A stretch of 55,453 nt of DNA from a virus. The position numbers and the translations under genes are program-made. Below are positions 54,812 through 55,453 of the stretch, one piece after another (the first letter of the stretch is position 1; every line of letters begins with the position of its first letter). Below the pieces are notes generated by a model, which saw only the letters and a program-made list of their open reading frames with translations, searched no databases and was not told where the DNA came from. Location: positions 1-55,453 of IMG/VR virus record IMGVR_UViG_3300023171_000001. One strand, given 5' to 3'.

Positions 54812-55453
54812 AGAACAATTCACTGTAGAATTCCAGGGTCGGCACATAAATTTCAATTCAGTTGGAATTGCATCTTCTTTGTGTAGTGAAATCTTTAAAG
54901 AAGGTATACCTGAAGACTTTGCTAAAATATTTTCTAGTCATTTGAATGGTGCTTATAAAGATCAAAATACTTTTGATTTTTCAATTGCAAAATTTAGTCT
55001 TTCAGAAAATTCAGAAGACAAAAAGGCTATTTTCTTGAAATTTAATATTTATTTCAAAGGAAAACCTTTTATGACTAGGCATATTGAAATGACTGAAGAA
55101 ATGGTTTTGCAACTTTTGGACGCTTTCAGGATTTGTTCCCAAAATTACCAGGGTGAAAACTTTACGGCTTTTATGGTTGGTGTTTATATGGCTGGCCAGG
55201 CTGAACAACTTAAATTTGTTTGTTTGCTAATGACAAAGCTTTGTGAGGTTTGGAACGCTGGAATAGAAGCTTCAGAAGTTGGCATGACTTGCATTTGTAC
55301 TTCTTTCAAAATGGAATTAAAGAAGCCGCACGAATTCAATTATTCTTTCAAACTTAAACTTGAAGGTTTTGAAAATCCTTTTGAATATGGTTTTAAACTT
55401 CAGTTTGCCGAAATGCCGCATTTTCATTATGTCACTAAGTTCCAGCAACTAAT
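54798..55453 (+). CDS. Hypothetical protein, N-terminal part of the junction-spanning gene
   Basis: Begins with ATG at 54798 inside the end of the regulator gene (14-base overlap) and runs off the window end; it continues at 1-224 after circularisation (total 250 residues). The sequence shows two similar beta-rich halves: N-terminal FTVEFQGRHINFNSVGIASS and C-terminal FSFKLKLEGFENP-like stretch, joined by a helical part (MTEEMVLQLLDAFRICSQNY; MAGQAEQLKFVCLLMTKLCE). No known family. Confidence 0.8.
   Translation, partial: MKAAKEQFTVEFQGRHINFNSVGIASSLCSEIFKEGIPEDFAKIFSSHLNGAYKDQNTFDFSIAKFSLSENSEDKKAIFLKFNIYFKGKPFMTRHIEMTEEMVLQLLDAFRICSQNYQGENFTAFMVGVYMAGQAEQLKFVCLLMTKLCEVWNAGIEASEVGMTCICTSFKMELKKPHEFNYSFKLKLEGFENPFEYGFKLQFAEMPHFHYVTKFQQL
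55327..55453. repeat. Terminal direct repeat, right copy (circular-contig overlap)
   Basis: Identical to 1-127. It lies inside the 54798 gene, whose frame stays open across the join. Confidence 0.95.

Noticed and set aside
1-55453. tRNA genes or CRISPR array
   Set aside because: I saw no cloverleaf-like sequence with a CCA-proximal arm and no regularly spaced identical repeats; a tRNA scan was not possible here.

Overview
The window is a complete tailed double-stranded DNA phage genome assembled as a circle. Its first 127 bases (1-127) are repeated exactly at the end (55327-55453), so the unique genome is 55,326 bp and one gene (54798 to the end, then 1-224) is cut by the ends. The host is most likely a member of the Bacteroidota. 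Promoters have the TTG / TAnnTTTG form typical of that phylum, start codons lack strong Shine-Dalgarno sequences, the genome looks AT-rich, and several proteins resemble families I know mainly from Bacteroidota and their phages (DUF6965-, DUF6283-, DUF6706- and DUF6633-like). I see no integrase, tRNA, DNA or RNA polymerase, or CRISPR array.

Two arms diverge from a control region at 54377-54562 and converge on a bidirectional terminator at 37585-37618. The rightward arm starts with a small XRE-type regulator (54563), crosses the contig junction and holds about 36 mostly small, tightly overlapping genes of largely unknown role up to 12304. Recognisable members are an HNH homing-type endonuclease, an ASCH protein, an HD phosphohydrolase and DUF4031/DUF6283/DUF6965-like proteins. 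After a terminator at 12724 comes the virion module: small and large terminase, SPP1-type portal, scaffold-like protein, head decoration protein, major capsid, four neck proteins, tail tube, a frameshifted tail-assembly chaperone, tape measure, and two large tail-tip proteins with shared Asp-box propeller repeats. A lysis module follows (overlapping spanin-like pair, N-acetylmuramidase, holin), then a collagen-like/beta-helix tail fibre.

The leftward arm has two parts. Genes 37607-43671 are replication and recombination functions: VRR-NUC nuclease, DEDDh exonuclease, helicase-loader-like protein, winged-helix replication initiator, small HTH protein, RecE-like PD-(D/E)XK protein and an OB-like protein. 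Genes 44347-54376 are accessory: a PAPS-reductase-family ATP pyrophosphatase, two large multi-repeat proteins sharing a C-terminal domain, a caspase-like protein and many small unknowns. Between the parts, 43672-44346 carries no convincing gene but has two rightward terminator hairpins, a candidate small RNA and a 120-base pyrimidine tract.

The most striking non-coding signal is a 20-base inverted repeat, GTAAnn-N8-nnTTAC. It occurs six times: three in the divergent control region and one each over promoters at 6495, 47803 and 51869. It is a good candidate for the operator of the phage's own XRE regulator, tying both arms into one regulon. The same promoters share a 5' leader with an AAACGAAnAAGAA core just before the start codon.
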